Positions 34,221 to 43,433 of a DNA stretch of 64,000 bases are shown here, in pieces. The position numbers were made by a program, and so were the translations under genes. The stretch comes from Oscillospiraceae bacterium (GTDB lineage: Bacteria; Bacillota; Clostridia; Oscillospirales; Oscillospiraceae), in contig JAFVCD010000004.1 in assembly GCA_017479425.1 (NCBI GenBank), positions 1 to 64,000 of the forward strand. Reading direction: 5' to 3'. The notes beneath the pieces were generated by a model that had not been told where the DNA came from, ran no database searches, and saw only the letters and a program-made list of their open reading frames with translations. How positions within the stretch are numbered: the first letter of the stretch is position 1; the number at the start of each line of letters is the position of its first letter.

Positions 34221-35511
34221 TTTCATCTTCCTTTACAAATGATTTAAGAACGAACCGCTTGTGGCGGAATTTTCTGATGTAATGGGCAATAGTGAAGCTC
34301 AGAACAAAGCCGATGCTCATTCCGAGCAGGGTCAGAAGGCAGTTTACGCCATACCACTCGAACATAGCGCGGTCGGTTAAGTAGATACCGATGAGCGAAT
34401 AGTAGAAGAGATCTCCCGGTATGAGCGGCACGATGGAGGGGTATACGAAATACGTAGACGGGTCCTTTCGCAACGTCGCCATAAATTCAGCGTAGAGCGA
34501 GGCGGCAAGCGCGCCGGAGGTGATGAGCACAAGCCTGTTCGCTCCGGTAAATCCAATGAGGATCAGCACGATTCGTGTGATAACGCCGCCGAGGCCTGCC
34601 CAGACGAGGTCCTTCGGCGGGATCCTGAACACAACGCCGAAGGAAACCGAGGCGGTGAAGCTGACAAGGATAAGAAGCCACGGATTTTGAAGCGTCTCAA
34701 CGATAACGCCCTCCGCGTCGCCGTTTCTCACAAGGAGCGCGACGGCGATGTAGATTCCCATACCGAGGGCGAGGGTCTCTATCGTTACCTTAAAGAGCTG
34801 CAATATGCCGTTCTGCTCGTTTCCGCACAGAAGATTCCGCACGGAGTTTACAAGCGGGATTCCCGGTATGACGAGCATTGAGACCGTAATGATTATCACG
34901 GGCACCGCCCCGCCAATGCCGGTCATTGTCAGCCCGAGCGCGCAGGACGCGGCGATGAACATTACAATGCTGTTTGCAATTATCCTGTCGATTGCGAGCT
35001 TCTCAAAGCCGAGGAGCAGATAGTGTATGAGCGCGGTGACTATCAGCACCGGTGGTATTTCGCGCCATGTGCCGCCGAATATGAAGCAGAGCGACACCAT
35101 GCCGCCCATCTGCGCGAGCAAAATCGCCCAGTCGGGGTAATCGGAGACCTTTTCCGCCTCCGTCAGCATCTTTTTTAGGCGCTCCGGCGCAGGTCGCGCA
35201 CTCGTTACAGTAAATGAGAGGCGGTTTAAGCGCTTGAGGCGATTCAGATTTATGCCTGCGGGCGGAATGTTCACCTGCCTTTGGGCGTATCTTCCCTCAG
35301 CGTCGCGCCCGCCGATCGAAATATATGTTGAGAGAATATAGAGCGACAGATCCTGAACCCCGTAGCTGTGGCAGATACGTTCGGTGGCGAGCTGAACGCG
35401 CTCGACGTTCGCGCCGTTGAGTATCATACTGCGGCCTAACAGCGCGCAGAATTCGAGCACCTCTTCAAGATTTGACTGCTTGCGCTTTTCGGCCTTTGCG
35501 GGAAGGCTCAT
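34207..35511 (-). CDS. ThrE-type threonine/serine exporter (both halves fused)
   Basis: 434 residues. The N-terminal soluble part (about 15-120) has the ThrE/DUF1212 motif 'LGRSMILNGANVERVQLATERI'. About ten membrane segments follow, covering both the DUF1212 permease half and the DUF3815 half ('STYFVYPSIVPLIPGDLFYYS'). In many Firmicutes these halves are two proteins. It exports serine or threonine in characterised relatives. It is co-transcribed with serC and serA, which supports serine as the substrate. Ribosome site AGGAGGTG. Confidence 0.9.
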   Translation of the reverse strand: MSLPAKAEKRKQSNLEEVLEFCALLGRSMILNGANVERVQLATERICHSYGVQDLSLYILSTYISIGGRDAEGRYAQRQVNIPPAGINLNRLKRLNRLSFTVTSARPAPERLKKMLTEAEKVSDYPDWAILLAQMGGMVSLCFIFGGTWREIPPVLIVTALIHYLLLGFEKLAIDRIIANSIVMFIAASCALGLTMTGIGGAVPVIIITVSMLVIPGIPLVNSVRNLLCGNEQNGILQLFKVTIETLALGMGIYIAVALLVRNGDAEGVIVETLQNPWLLILVSFTASVSFGVVFRIPPKDLVWAGLGGVITRIVLILIGFTGANRLVLITSGALAASLYAEFMATLRKDPSTYFVYPSIVPLIPGDLFYYSLIGIYLTDRAMFEWYGVNCLLTLLGMSIGFVLSFTIAHYIRKFRHKRFVLKSFVKEDENESV

Positions 35512-35529
35512 AGTGCACCTCCTGAGCTT

Positions 35530-36537
35530 TTACAGCAGTGTTATTCCGTGCTTTTCGCACTCTTCTATCGTTTCCTTATCCCAGAGAGAGGCCTGCACCT
35601 CGCCGATATGGCAGGCGCCGAGGAGCAGCATACAGAGCCGGCTCATGCCGATGCCGCCGCCGATGGAGTCGGGCAGCTTGCCCTCGAGAAGCATTTTATG
35701 GAACATGAGCTTCGCTCTCTCCTCTTTTCCTGCTTCCTTTAACTGACGGGCAAGCGATTCCGGGCTTACGCGGATGCCCATACTTGATATTTCAAATCTT
35801 GACTGAAGTACCGGGTTCCACATAAGGATATCGCCGTTTAAATCCCAATCGTCGTAGTCGGGCGCTCTGCCGTCGTGCGGCTTTCCGCTTTTAAGCTTTC
35901 TGCCGATCTGCATTAAAAACACCGTGTGGTGCTCTTTTGTGATCTCGGTCTCGCGGTCGGACGGCGCAAGGTCGGGGTACATATCCTCGAGCTCCTGCGT
36001 TGTGATGAAAAACACCTCTCTGTCCGGCTCAAAGCTGAGCACCGGAAAATGGTAGCGCACTGTCACCGCCGTGTCGCAGATTGCGCCGACGATGGCGCGG
36101 ACTGTGTTTTTAAGGTATTCAATATTGCGGTTTTCGGGCAGTATGTACTTCTCCCAGTCCCACTGGTCGACGTAGATGGAGTGAAGATTGTCCGTGACCT
36201 CGTCGCGGCGGATTGCGTTCATATCGGTGTACAGACCGCTCTCGGGCTTGAACTCATATCTGAGGAGCGCGAGGCGCTTCCATTTTGCGAGCGAGTGTAC
36301 TACGACAGCCTCGCTTCCGACGTCGGGAATATCGAAGGATACCGGGCGCTCAACGCCGTTCAGGTCATCGTTAAGGCCGGTGGAATTATCTACAAAAAGC
36401 GGCGCGGAGACTCTGTGAAGATTGAGGCGAATGGTTAAATTTCGCTGGAAATCCTCGTGAATGAGCTCGATGGCTCTCTGAAGCTGATTGTTGGAGAGGG
36501 GCATTTTGTACCCTTCGGGAATTTTCAGGCTTGACAT
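35530..36537 (-). CDS. asnA: Asparagine synthetase A (ammonia-dependent)
   Basis: 335 residues (E. coli AsnA 330), related to class II aminoacyl-tRNA synthetases. Motifs: 'LIHEDFQRNLTIRLNLHRVSAP', 'NDDLNGVERPVSFDIP', 'VVHSLAKWKRLALLRYEF', 'GLYTDMNAIRRDE', 'HSIYVDQWDWEK' and 'LPDSIGGGIGMSRLCMLLL'. It makes asparagine from aspartate, ammonium and ATP. The start at 36537 ('MSSLKIPEG') is preferred over a longer frame to 36633 that runs into the divergent kinase gene. It lies 18 bases before the exporter gene, so it appears to head the asnA-exporter-serC-serA operon. Confidence 0.96.
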   Translation of the reverse strand: MSSLKIPEGYKMPLSNNQLQRAIELIHEDFQRNLTIRLNLHRVSAPLFVDNSTGLNDDLNGVERPVSFDIPDVGSEAVVVHSLAKWKRLALLRYEFKPESGLYTDMNAIRRDEVTDNLHSIYVDQWDWEKYILPENRNIEYLKNTVRAIVGAICDTAVTVRYHFPVLSFEPDREVFFITTQELEDMYPDLAPSDRETEITKEHHTVFLMQIGRKLKSGKPHDGRAPDYDDWDLNGDILMWNPVLQSRFEISSMGIRVSPESLARQLKEAGKEERAKLMFHKMLLEGKLPDSIGGGIGMSRLCMLLLGACHIGEVQASLWDKETIEECEKHGITLL

Positions 36538-36560
36538 GATATCACCGACCTTGTTAGAAT
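36531..36560 (+). promoter_or_regulatory. Candidate promoter of the P-loop kinase gene
   Basis: TTGACA (36531-36536), 18-base spacer, TAGAAT (36555-36560). The -35 overlaps the asnA start codon on the opposite strand. Confidence 0.5.
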
Positions 36561-36589
36561 AATATATTATGTCTTCACGGAGGAAAACG

Positions 36590-37111
36590 ATGAAAATTAT
36601 GATAATCGGATATTCCGGAAGCGGAAAATCCACGCTTGCGGTTTTTCTCGGAAAGCAGTACCGCGTACCAGTTCTCTATCTCGATACCCTGCACTTTCTG
36701 CCGAACTGGGTCGAGCGCAGCGAGAGCGAGGAGCACGCCCTGCTTGCGGACTTTCTCGATAAGAACGACGGCTGGGTAATCGACGGCAACTACTCGAAAA
36801 ACAATTATGAGCGGCGCCTTGAGGAGGCCGACCTTATCATTCTTATGCTCTTCAACCGCTTTTCTTGCCTCCGGCGCGCTGTAAAGCGCAGCCGCGAGTT
36901 TCGGAACAAGGTACGCCCGAGCATCGCAGAGGGCTGTACCGAAAAGATGGACTTTGAATTTGCCATGTGGATACTGCGCGGCGGCCGCACGAAGCGCCAG
37001 CGCGAGCGCTACGCCGGAATTGCGAAAAGATACGCGGATAAGTGCGTTACTATTCACAATCAGCGCGAGCTCGACAGATACTACGCGGCATTTAGCAATA
37101 ATTTAACATAG
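36590..37111 (+). CDS. Small P-loop nucleoside/shikimate-kinase-like protein
   Basis: 173 residues. The Walker A loop is at the extreme N-terminus ('IIGYSGSGKSTLAVFLG'), followed by 'VLYLDTLHFLPNWVERS', 'WVIDGNYSKNNYERRLEEAD' and 'RFSCLRRAVKRSREF'. This pattern matches the 'DNA topology modulation protein FlaR'-type adenylate kinase-like family of Firmicutes. The substrate and role are unknown; a kinase or NTPase activity is the safe reading. The start at 36590 has GGAGG. Transcribed alone, divergent from asnA. Confidence 0.82.
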   Translation: MKIMIIGYSGSGKSTLAVFLGKQYRVPVLYLDTLHFLPNWVERSESEEHALLADFLDKNDGWVIDGNYSKNNYERRLEEADLIILMLFNRFSCLRRAVKRSREFRNKVRPSIAEGCTEKMDFEFAMWILRGGRTKRQRERYAGIAKRYADKCVTIHNQRELDRYYAAFSNNLT

Positions 37112-37202
37112 TATATCGCAAAAGTGAATTCTCGGCAATAGGAAAAATGCAAAAATGATGACCGTCATCGCAAAAAATATTGTTAAAATGACGGATATGA
37201 TT

Positions 37203-37228
37203 AAGGACGGGCGCAAAAGCCCGTCCTT
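37203..37228. terminator. Hairpin between convergent genes
   Basis: 10-base perfect stem aaggacgggc / gcccgtcctt with a 6-base loop, directly after the HIT gene stop. It can serve both the kinase gene and the alaS/HIT operon. Confidence 0.65.
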
Positions 37229-37235
37229 TATTATG

Positions 37236-37577
37236 TTAAACCATTTTTGCGTTCATCGGCTTGCCTGCCAGAACGTGGAAATGCAGGTGACCGACAGTCT
37301 GACCTGCGTCAATGCCGCTGTTCGATACAACGCGGAAGCCGTTGACAAGTCCAAGCTCCTTGGAGAGCCTTGCGATAACGGTGAAGATATGGCCGATGAG
37401 CGCCTCGTGCTCCTCAGTGAGCTCCGCGCAGGAGGTTATGTGCTCCTTCGGGATAACGAGAATATGTGTCGGGGCGAGCGGATTTATATCTCTGAAGGCT
37501 ATGCAAACGTCGTCCTCATAGACCTTTGTCGAGGGAATATCGCCTTTGACGATGCTGCAAAAGAGGCAGTCTTCCAT
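37236..37577 (-). CDS. HIT family (HinT-like) nucleotide hydrolase
   Basis: 113 residues. The N-terminal 'CLFCSIVKGDIPSTKVYEDD' has the zinc-type Cys pair, then 'AFRDINPLAPTHILVIPKEHI' and the histidine triad 'VGHLHFHVLAG'. Bacterial HinT proteins hydrolyse purine nucleoside phosphoramidates and adenylates. Its start overlaps the alaS stop by one base, which fits the known ability of HinT to act on aminoacyl-adenylates formed by tRNA synthetases. That functional link is an inference. Confidence 0.94.
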   Translation of the reverse strand: MEDCLFCSIVKGDIPSTKVYEDDVCIAFRDINPLAPTHILVIPKEHITSCAELTEEHEALIGHIFTVIARLSKELGLVNGFRVVSNSGIDAGQTVGHLHFHVLAGKPMNAKMV

Positions 37578-40228
37578 TATTTATTCTCCTCCAGCTTCAT
37601 ATTTACATAGTTATCGACCATAGCGAGAGCATTGTCGAGCATAAGCAGATCCTTGCCGCCGCCCATGGCGCTGTCGGGTCTGCCTCCGCCCTTGCCGCCG
37701 CAGAGCGCGGTGACCTGACGGATAATGTCGCCGGCCTTTATGCCCTTTGCGATGGCGTTCTTGCCGCATACCGCCTGGAATGTGATCTTATCATCGAGGG
37801 TCGAGGCAACAACGGCTACGATGTCCTCAGACTTATCGCGGAGAGTGTCGCCGATCTTTCTCAGCTCATCGGCGGTGGCGCTCGCGTTGACATGGGTGAG
37901 GATCTTGAGTCCGCCGACAGTCTTGGCGGATGCCATGAACTCGCCGATCTCGCCGCTGCGGAGCTTATCCTTAAGGCTCTCGATGGTTCTGCCGAGCTTG
38001 CGGTTCTCCTCTATCTGACCCTTGATGCGTTCAACAAGCTCGCCGGGCGCGACCTTAAGAGTATCGGCTGCTGCGGCAAGCATCTTCGCGTGCTCGCGCA
38101 TCTCATCATAAACGGCCATACCGGTGAGCGCCTCGATTCTGCGAACGCCGGAGGCGACAGAGAACTCGCTCGTAATGCGGAACGGGCCGATCTTCGCTAC
38201 GTTATCGACGTGCGTGCCGCCGCAGAACTCAACGGAGAACTTATCGCCCATCGTTACAACGCGGACTATATCGCCGTACTTCTCCCCGAAGAGCGCCTGA
38301 GCGCCGAGCTTTTTCGCCTCGTCGATGGGCATTTCCTTGATCTCAACGCCGTCGCCGGAGAGTATCTCGCGGGCGACGATCTCGTTGACTCTCATAAGCT
38401 CGTCCGCAGTTAGCGCGGAGAAGTGCGTGAAGTCGAAGCGGAGGTGATCCGGCTCAACGAGTGAGCCTGCCTGATGGACGTGATCGCCCAGCACCTCGCG
38501 CAGTGCCGCGTTGAGAAGGTGGGTCGCAGAGTGCGCGCGCATGATTGCGGCGCGGCGATCCTTATCGTATGCGGCGCAGGCGCTCTCACCCTTTGTGAGC
38601 ACGCCGCTCTTTACAACGCCGTAGTGCAGGTACTTGCCGCCCTTGTTCTTCTTGACGTCGTTTACCTCGAACTCGCCGCCGGCGGTCTTTATTACGCCGT
38701 GGTCGCCGACCTGTCCGCCCATCTCAGCGTACATCGGGGTCTTGTCGAGGACTATGATCGCCGGTGCGCCGGCGCCTATCTCCTCCTGAAGCTCGTTCTC
38801 GGACACGATTGCGAGGATCTTTGCCTCGCACTCTGAATCTGTGTAGCCGCGGAACTCGGTCGGAGTGTTGTCAAGGCCGAGGTCAAGCCCCTGCCAGGCG
38901 TTCGACATATCGCCTCTCGCCTCTCTCGCGCGCTTGCGCTGCTCGTCCATAAGAGCCTTGAAGCCCTCCTCGTCGGCAGTCATGCCGGCGTCAGCGAGAA
39001 TATCCTCGGTGAGGTCGAGGGGGAATCCATAGGTATCGTAGAGCTTGAAGGTCTCGTCGCCGGTGAGAACGGTCTCGCCCTTCTCCTTGTGGGCGGCAAC
39101 GGCGTCCTGAAGGATTCTCATTCCGGTGTCGATGGTCTTGGCGAAGTTCTCCTCCTCGACCTTGATAACGCGGGTGATGTAGTCCTTCTTCTCCTTGAGC
39201 TCGGGATATGCAAACTCATTTTCGTGGATAACGGTTTCGCAGACCTTGTAGAGGAACGGATCGTTCACGCCGAGAAGCTTTCCCTGACGCGCCGCTCTTC
39301 TGAGCAGGCGGCGGAGAACGTAGCCTCTGCCCTCGTTGGAGGGGAGCACGCCGTCGCCGATCATAAAGGTTGCGGAACGGATGTGGTCTGTGATGATGCG
39401 GAGGGAAACGTCGATCTTGTGGCTCTCGCCGTAGTGGGCGCCGGTGATCTCGGATACCTTCGCGGTGATGTTGCGGACTGTGTCGACGTCGAAGAGGCTG
39501 TTCACACCCTGAACAACGCAGGCAAGGCGTTCAAGCCCCATGCCGGTGTCAATGTTCTTCTGAACGAGCTCGGTGTAGTTGCCCTCGCCGTCGTTATTGA
39601 ACTGGCTGAAAACGTTGTTCCATACCTCAATGAAGCGGTCGCACTCGCAGCCGGGCGCGCAATCGGGCTTGCCGCAGCCGTGCTCAATTCCGCGGTCATA
39701 GTAGATCTCAGAGCAGGGACCGCACGGGCCGGAGCCGTGCTCCCAGAAGTTATCGGACTTGCCGAGGCGGGTGATGTGATCGGCAGGCACGCCGACCTCC
39801 TTTGTCCATACGTCGAATGCCTCGTCATCCTCAACGTAGATCGAGGGATAGAGCTTTGCGGGGTCAAGGCCGACCCACTCCTCGCTCGTCAGGAACTCCC
39901 AGCTCCACTTAAGAGCCTCGTGCTTGAAGTAATCTCCGAAGGAGAAGTTGCCGAGCATCTCGAAGTAGGTGCCGTGGCGGTCGGTCTTGCCGATGTTCTC
40001 GATATCGCCGGTGCGGACGCACTTCTGGCAGGTGCAGACTCTTCTTCTCGGCGGCTCCATCTCGCCGGTGAAGTAGGGCTTCATCGGCGCCATGCCGGAG
40101 TTTATAAGCAGCAGGCTCGGGTCGTTTTGCGGTATAAGGGAGAAGCTGGGAAGGCGAAGATGTCCCTTCGATTCGAAGAATGTGAGAAACATCTCTCTCA
40201 GCTCGTTAAGTCCGAATACTTTTCTCAT
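37577..40228 (-). CDS. alaS: Alanyl-tRNA synthetase
   Basis: 883 residues, full length. The class II catalytic core begins 'LNELREMFLTFFESKGH' with motif 'RVCTCQKCVRTGDIENIG' and 'GHEALKWSWEF'-type sequence ('YFKHEALKWSWEFL'). The editing domain carries the zinc/catalytic residues 'RAHSATHLLNAAL' and 'EFCGGTHVDN'. The C-terminal oligomerisation domain ends with the glycine-rich 'CGGKGGGRPDSAMGGGKD'. It charges tRNA-Ala. GGAGG lies 11 bases before the ATG. It begins 7 bases after the stop of a DegV gene. Confidence 0.98.
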   Translation of the reverse strand: MRKVFGLNELREMFLTFFESKGHLRLPSFSLIPQNDPSLLLINSGMAPMKPYFTGEMEPPRRRVCTCQKCVRTGDIENIGKTDRHGTYFEMLGNFSFGDYFKHEALKWSWEFLTSEEWVGLDPAKLYPSIYVEDDEAFDVWTKEVGVPADHITRLGKSDNFWEHGSGPCGPCSEIYYDRGIEHGCGKPDCAPGCECDRFIEVWNNVFSQFNNDGEGNYTELVQKNIDTGMGLERLACVVQGVNSLFDVDTVRNITAKVSEITGAHYGESHKIDVSLRIITDHIRSATFMIGDGVLPSNEGRGYVLRRLLRRAARQGKLLGVNDPFLYKVCETVIHENEFAYPELKEKKDYITRVIKVEEENFAKTIDTGMRILQDAVAAHKEKGETVLTGDETFKLYDTYGFPLDLTEDILADAGMTADEEGFKALMDEQRKRAREARGDMSNAWQGLDLGLDNTPTEFRGYTDSECEAKILAIVSENELQEEIGAGAPAIIVLDKTPMYAEMGGQVGDHGVIKTAGGEFEVNDVKKNKGGKYLHYGVVKSGVLTKGESACAAYDKDRRAAIMRAHSATHLLNAALREVLGDHVHQAGSLVEPDHLRFDFTHFSALTADELMRVNEIVAREILSGDGVEIKEMPIDEAKKLGAQALFGEKYGDIVRVVTMGDKFSVEFCGGTHVDNVAKIGPFRITSEFSVASGVRRIEALTGMAVYDEMREHAKMLAAAADTLKVAPGELVERIKGQIEENRKLGRTIESLKDKLRSGEIGEFMASAKTVGGLKILTHVNASATADELRKIGDTLRDKSEDIVAVVASTLDDKITFQAVCGKNAIAKGIKAGDIIRQVTALCGGKGGGRPDSAMGGGKDLLMLDNALAMVDNYVNMKLEENK

Positions 40229-40235
40229 AGTGGGT

Positions 40236-41096
40236 TTATTCCTCCGTATCTAAGTACATTATTGCATAGGTGCCGGGGCCGCAATGGCTTGAAATTATAC
40301 CGCCGGCAACGGTTTCATAGATGTTTTCAAAGTATTTGAGGTCCTCGACCTCTTTTTTCATTATCTCGCAGACAGCCTCGCTCGTGCCGACGGAGTGGTA
40401 GACGAAAACCATCTCCTTATCGGCGCGCAGAAGCCCCTTTCTGAGGTCTGCAATATACTTTTTGCACACAACCTCGGGCTTTCCGCGATACTTTGCTCCG
40501 ACGGTCATTTTGCCGCCGGACATAATTATCTTCGGCTTAATGCCGAGCGCCGAGGATGCGAGCGCGCTCACGGCGCTGCACCGCCCGCCGCGGTAGAGAT
40601 ATTTCAGCGTATCGACAACGAAGCTGACTCTCACCTTCGGGATGAGCTTCTCGATCTCAAGCCATATCTCGGCGGCGCTCATATTACCCTCTTTTGCCAT
40701 TTCAGCCGCCTTGATAATGAGTATGCCGATTCCGTTTCCGAGCGAGCGCGAGTCGACGACGAAGGTGTGGTCAGACCAGTCGAGGTTCGCCGCCGCGATC
40801 CTGAAGGAGTTGCAGGAGGAGCTTATCTCGGTGGAAATACCGAAGAAAAGCACGTCGTCGCCGGCATCAACCGCGTCCTTGAGCGCGTCCTCAGCGTCAC
40901 CGGGCGAGAATGCCGCAGTGGTCGGGGTACTCTTGTGCTCGTCAGACCAGGCGTACATGCTCTCGATGTCGAAATCAAGCCCGTCGGGTCTCGAATCGTC
41001 GCCCATTCTGACATACAGCGGAACGATCCTGACGTTATACTTTTCCAGAAGCTCTCTTGTAAGGTCATTCGTGCTGTCTGCGTAAATTCTAATCAT
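40236..41096 (-). CDS. DegV family fatty-acid-binding protein (copy 1)
   Basis: 286 residues. DegV features: N-terminal 'IRIYADSTNDLTRELLEKYNV', fatty-acid-contact 'TPTTAAFSPGDAEDALK', 'DVLFFGISTEISSSCNSF' and 'HTFVVDSRSLGNGIGILI'. DegV/FakB proteins bind fatty acids and present them to the kinase FakA for phosphorylation. No fakA-type DhaK gene is in the window. The Arg usually found near the C-terminal 'HCGPGT' motif region is preserved as 'SHCGPGTYAIMYL'. It overlaps copy 2 by 8 bases and is closely similar to it. Confidence 0.92.
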   Translation of the reverse strand: MIRIYADSTNDLTRELLEKYNVRIVPLYVRMGDDSRPDGLDFDIESMYAWSDEHKSTPTTAAFSPGDAEDALKDAVDAGDDVLFFGISTEISSSCNSFRIAAANLDWSDHTFVVDSRSLGNGIGILIIKAAEMAKEGNMSAAEIWLEIEKLIPKVRVSFVVDTLKYLYRGGRCSAVSALASSALGIKPKIIMSGGKMTVGAKYRGKPEVVCKKYIADLRKGLLRADKEMVFVYHSVGTSEAVCEIMKKEVEDLKYFENIYETVAGGIISSHCGPGTYAIMYLDTEE

Positions 41097-41943
41097 TTTC
41101 GATGAATAGCACTCCTAATGTGCCGGGTCCGCAGTGGCTTGAGATAACGCCGCCTGCATGGGTTTCAATTATACTATCGAATTTCTTGTAGCCTTGAAGG
41201 GACTTTCTGACCTTTTCAACGATTTCCGGCTGAACGCCGGAGTGGGTTATGAACACCGCGTCCGGGTCCGCCCTTTTGAGCTGCGGAGCGAGGTCAGCAA
41301 CGTACTTCTCGATCACCTTGTCGATCCTGCCGCGGTACTTATGTCCGACGCCCATTTTACCGTTCTCGACGACGATCTTCGGCTTTATGCCCAGCGCCGA
41401 GGCCGCGAGCGCGCTCACCGCGCTGCATCTTCCGCCGCGCCAGAGGTAGAGAAGCGTATCTACGACAAAAGAGGCGCGCACCCTCGGAATGAGGCTCTGC
41501 ATCTCAAGCCAGATCTCAGCCGCGGTCTTATCCCCTTTCTCAACGCTCTTCGCCGCCTTGAGAATAAGCAGCGCTATTCCGCTCGAGAGATTGCGGGAAT
41601 CGACCACAAAGGTGTGGTCAGACCAGTCGAGGTTTTCCGCCGCTATCTTGAAGGAGGAGCAGGAGGCGCTCATCTCCGTGGAAATGCCGAAGAAAAGAAT
41701 ATCGTCGCCGGCTTCCTTCGCCTCAAGGATCGCGTCCTCCGCGTCAGCCGGGGAAAAAGCGCTCGTCTGCGGGGTGGTTTTCATTTTATCCGCCCAGGCG
41801 TACATCGCCTCTATGTCGAGGTCTGCGCCGTCCTTTACCGTCGTTTCGCCCATTCTCACATAGAGCGGAACGATGCGGATATTATGCTTTTCAATCAGTT
41901 CAGGTCCAAGATCGTTCGTGCTGTCAGCGTGGATCCGGATCAT
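41089..41943 (-). CDS. DegV family fatty-acid-binding protein (copy 2)
   Basis: 284 residues, a tandem paralogue of the neighbour. Shared blocks include 'IRIHADSTNDLGPELIEKHN', 'TPQTSAFSPADAEDAI', 'ILFFGISTEMSASCSSFKIA', 'HTFVVDSRNLSSGIALLI' and 'VISSHCGPGTLGVLFI'. The pair probably differs in fatty acid preference, as FakB1/FakB2 do in Staphylococcus (established for that system, inferred here). The start at 41943 ('MIRIHADS') has AAGGA; an extension to 41985 was rejected. It heads the degV-degV-alaS-hinT unit. Confidence 0.92.
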   Translation of the reverse strand: MIRIHADSTNDLGPELIEKHNIRIVPLYVRMGETTVKDGADLDIEAMYAWADKMKTTPQTSAFSPADAEDAILEAKEAGDDILFFGISTEMSASCSSFKIAAENLDWSDHTFVVDSRNLSSGIALLILKAAKSVEKGDKTAAEIWLEMQSLIPRVRASFVVDTLLYLWRGGRCSAVSALAASALGIKPKIVVENGKMGVGHKYRGRIDKVIEKYVADLAPQLKRADPDAVFITHSGVQPEIVEKVRKSLQGYKKFDSIIETHAGGVISSHCGPGTLGVLFIEND

Positions 41944-42006
41944 ACTACCAATCCTTCCCTGTGCTATAAAATCGCAACAGTACAATTATACAGCATCAGA
42001 ATATAA

Positions 42007-42041
42007 AAATCCACACATTTTTTAAAAAAACGTGTGGATTT
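42007..42041 (-). terminator. Terminator of scfB
   Basis: 10-base stem aaatccacac / gtgtggattt with T tracts on both sides, 6 bases after the scfB stop on the minus strand. Confidence 0.75.
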
Positions 42042-42046
42042 CTCTT

Positions 42047-43414
42047 TTATTCTTCGCTCGCTGGCATATTTTCGGCAACCTGCATCATAATCGCGCACTC
42101 CATGCGCTTTTTGAATAGCCTGCAGCCGTATTCATAGACCCCGCGGATGTCGCCGGTAGCGTGGTAGGCGTTCGCCGCACAGCCTCCTGAGCAGTAGAGC
42201 TTTGCCCAGCAGTTCTCGCAGTCGGGGCGGGCGTAGACATTCGTCAGCTTGAACTCGTCACGTAGCTCGGTATTCGTAACGCCCTGCCAGATATCGCCCA
42301 TCTTGTACTTCTCATCGCCTACAAACTGGTGGCACGGGTAGAGATCGCCCCACGGCGTTACCGCAAGGTACTCTGTTCCGCTGCCGCAGCCGGAGATGCG
42401 CTTGTAGATGCACGGGCCGTGGCTCAGATCGATCATGTAGTGATAGAAGGTTATGGGCTTGCCGTCCTTTTTGCGGCGGAGCATATCCTTAGCAAGTATC
42501 TCATACTGCTCGCAGAGCTTCGGAAAATCCTCCTCGGTGAGCGCCACGGGATCGTCCGGCGCGGTCACCACCGGCTCCATCGAGAGCTCGGTAAAGCCGA
42601 GGTCTGCAAGGTGGAAAAGATCCTCCGTAAAGTCGGTATTGAGGTGGGTATAGGTGCCTCGGACGTAGTAGCTTCTGTCGCCGCGCGCCGCCGCAAACTT
42701 CTGAAACTTCGGGATTATATTGTCATAGCTTCCCTTGCCTGCGTAGTCGACGCGGAAGCGGTCGTGAACCTCTCTCCTGCCGTCGATGCTCATTACTACG
42801 TTACTCATCTCGCGGTTAGCAAAGTCGATAACCTCATCGTCGACAAGAACCCCGTTCGTGGTAAGCGTAAAGCGGAAGTTCTTGTTCTTCTCCTTCTCGA
42901 TGCTGCGGGCGTAGGCGACAAGGTCCTTTACGACCTGCCAGTTCATAAGCGGCTCGCCGCCGAAGAAGTCTACCTCGAGATTGCGGCGCTTTCCGGAGTT
43001 TTCAACGAGGAAGTCGAGCGCGCGCTTGCCGACCTCGAAGCTCATTATCGCCCGCTCGCCGTTATACTTGCCCTGCGAGGCAAAGCAGTAGGAGCAATTC
43101 AGATTGCAGGTGTGGGCGACATGCAGGCAGAGCGCCTTTATGACGTTTGAGCGCTTCTTGAAGTCGAATGAAATGGGCTTGAATCTGTCCTCGGTAAAGA
43201 GCTTTCCCGCCGCTTTAAGCTCCTCGACGTCTTCAATGCAGTCGCGCACCTCGCTCTCGGGGTATTTATCCGCGAGCTTTTTTACTATCTCCTCCGGCGT
43301 GTTCTCCTCATAGAGGCCGATGACCTCGTAGCCGAGGTCGTCCACAACGTGAACAGAGCCGGAGAACACGTCGAGGACTATATTATAGCCGTTAAGCTTG
43401 TACTGATGTATCAT
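42047..43414 (-). CDS. scfB: SCIFF peptide radical-SAM maturase (thioether-forming)
   Basis: 455 residues. An N-terminal peptide-recognition-like region (about 1-90, 'HQYKLNGYNIVLDVFSGSVH') is followed by the radical SAM domain with the [4Fe-4S] motif 'HVAHTCNLNCSYCF', 'DFFGGEPLMNW' and 'FTLTTNGVLVDDEV'. A SPASM/twitch region carries auxiliary cluster cysteines: 'ISGCGSGTEYLAVTPWGDLY' then 'CHQF', and 'CENCWAKLYCSGGCAANAY'. It installs thioether links in the SCIFF precursor, which is encoded directly upstream. It is preceded by an attenuator-like hairpin, and its ribosome site GAGG lies at the end of that T tract. Confidence 0.96.
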   Translation of the reverse strand: MIHQYKLNGYNIVLDVFSGSVHVVDDLGYEVIGLYEENTPEEIVKKLADKYPESEVRDCIEDVEELKAAGKLFTEDRFKPISFDFKKRSNVIKALCLHVAHTCNLNCSYCFASQGKYNGERAIMSFEVGKRALDFLVENSGKRRNLEVDFFGGEPLMNWQVVKDLVAYARSIEKEKNKNFRFTLTTNGVLVDDEVIDFANREMSNVVMSIDGRREVHDRFRVDYAGKGSYDNIIPKFQKFAAARGDRSYYVRGTYTHLNTDFTEDLFHLADLGFTELSMEPVVTAPDDPVALTEEDFPKLCEQYEILAKDMLRRKKDGKPITFYHYMIDLSHGPCIYKRISGCGSGTEYLAVTPWGDLYPCHQFVGDEKYKMGDIWQGVTNTELRDEFKLTNVYARPDCENCWAKLYCSGGCAANAYHATGDIRGVYEYGCRLFKKRMECAIMMQVAENMPASEE

Positions 43415-43433
43415 AGGATTACCTCAAAAAAAT

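Noticed and set aside
39089..40339. Plus-strand open frame of 416 codons
   Set aside because: Fully antisense to alaS, without a ribosome site or recognisable domain.
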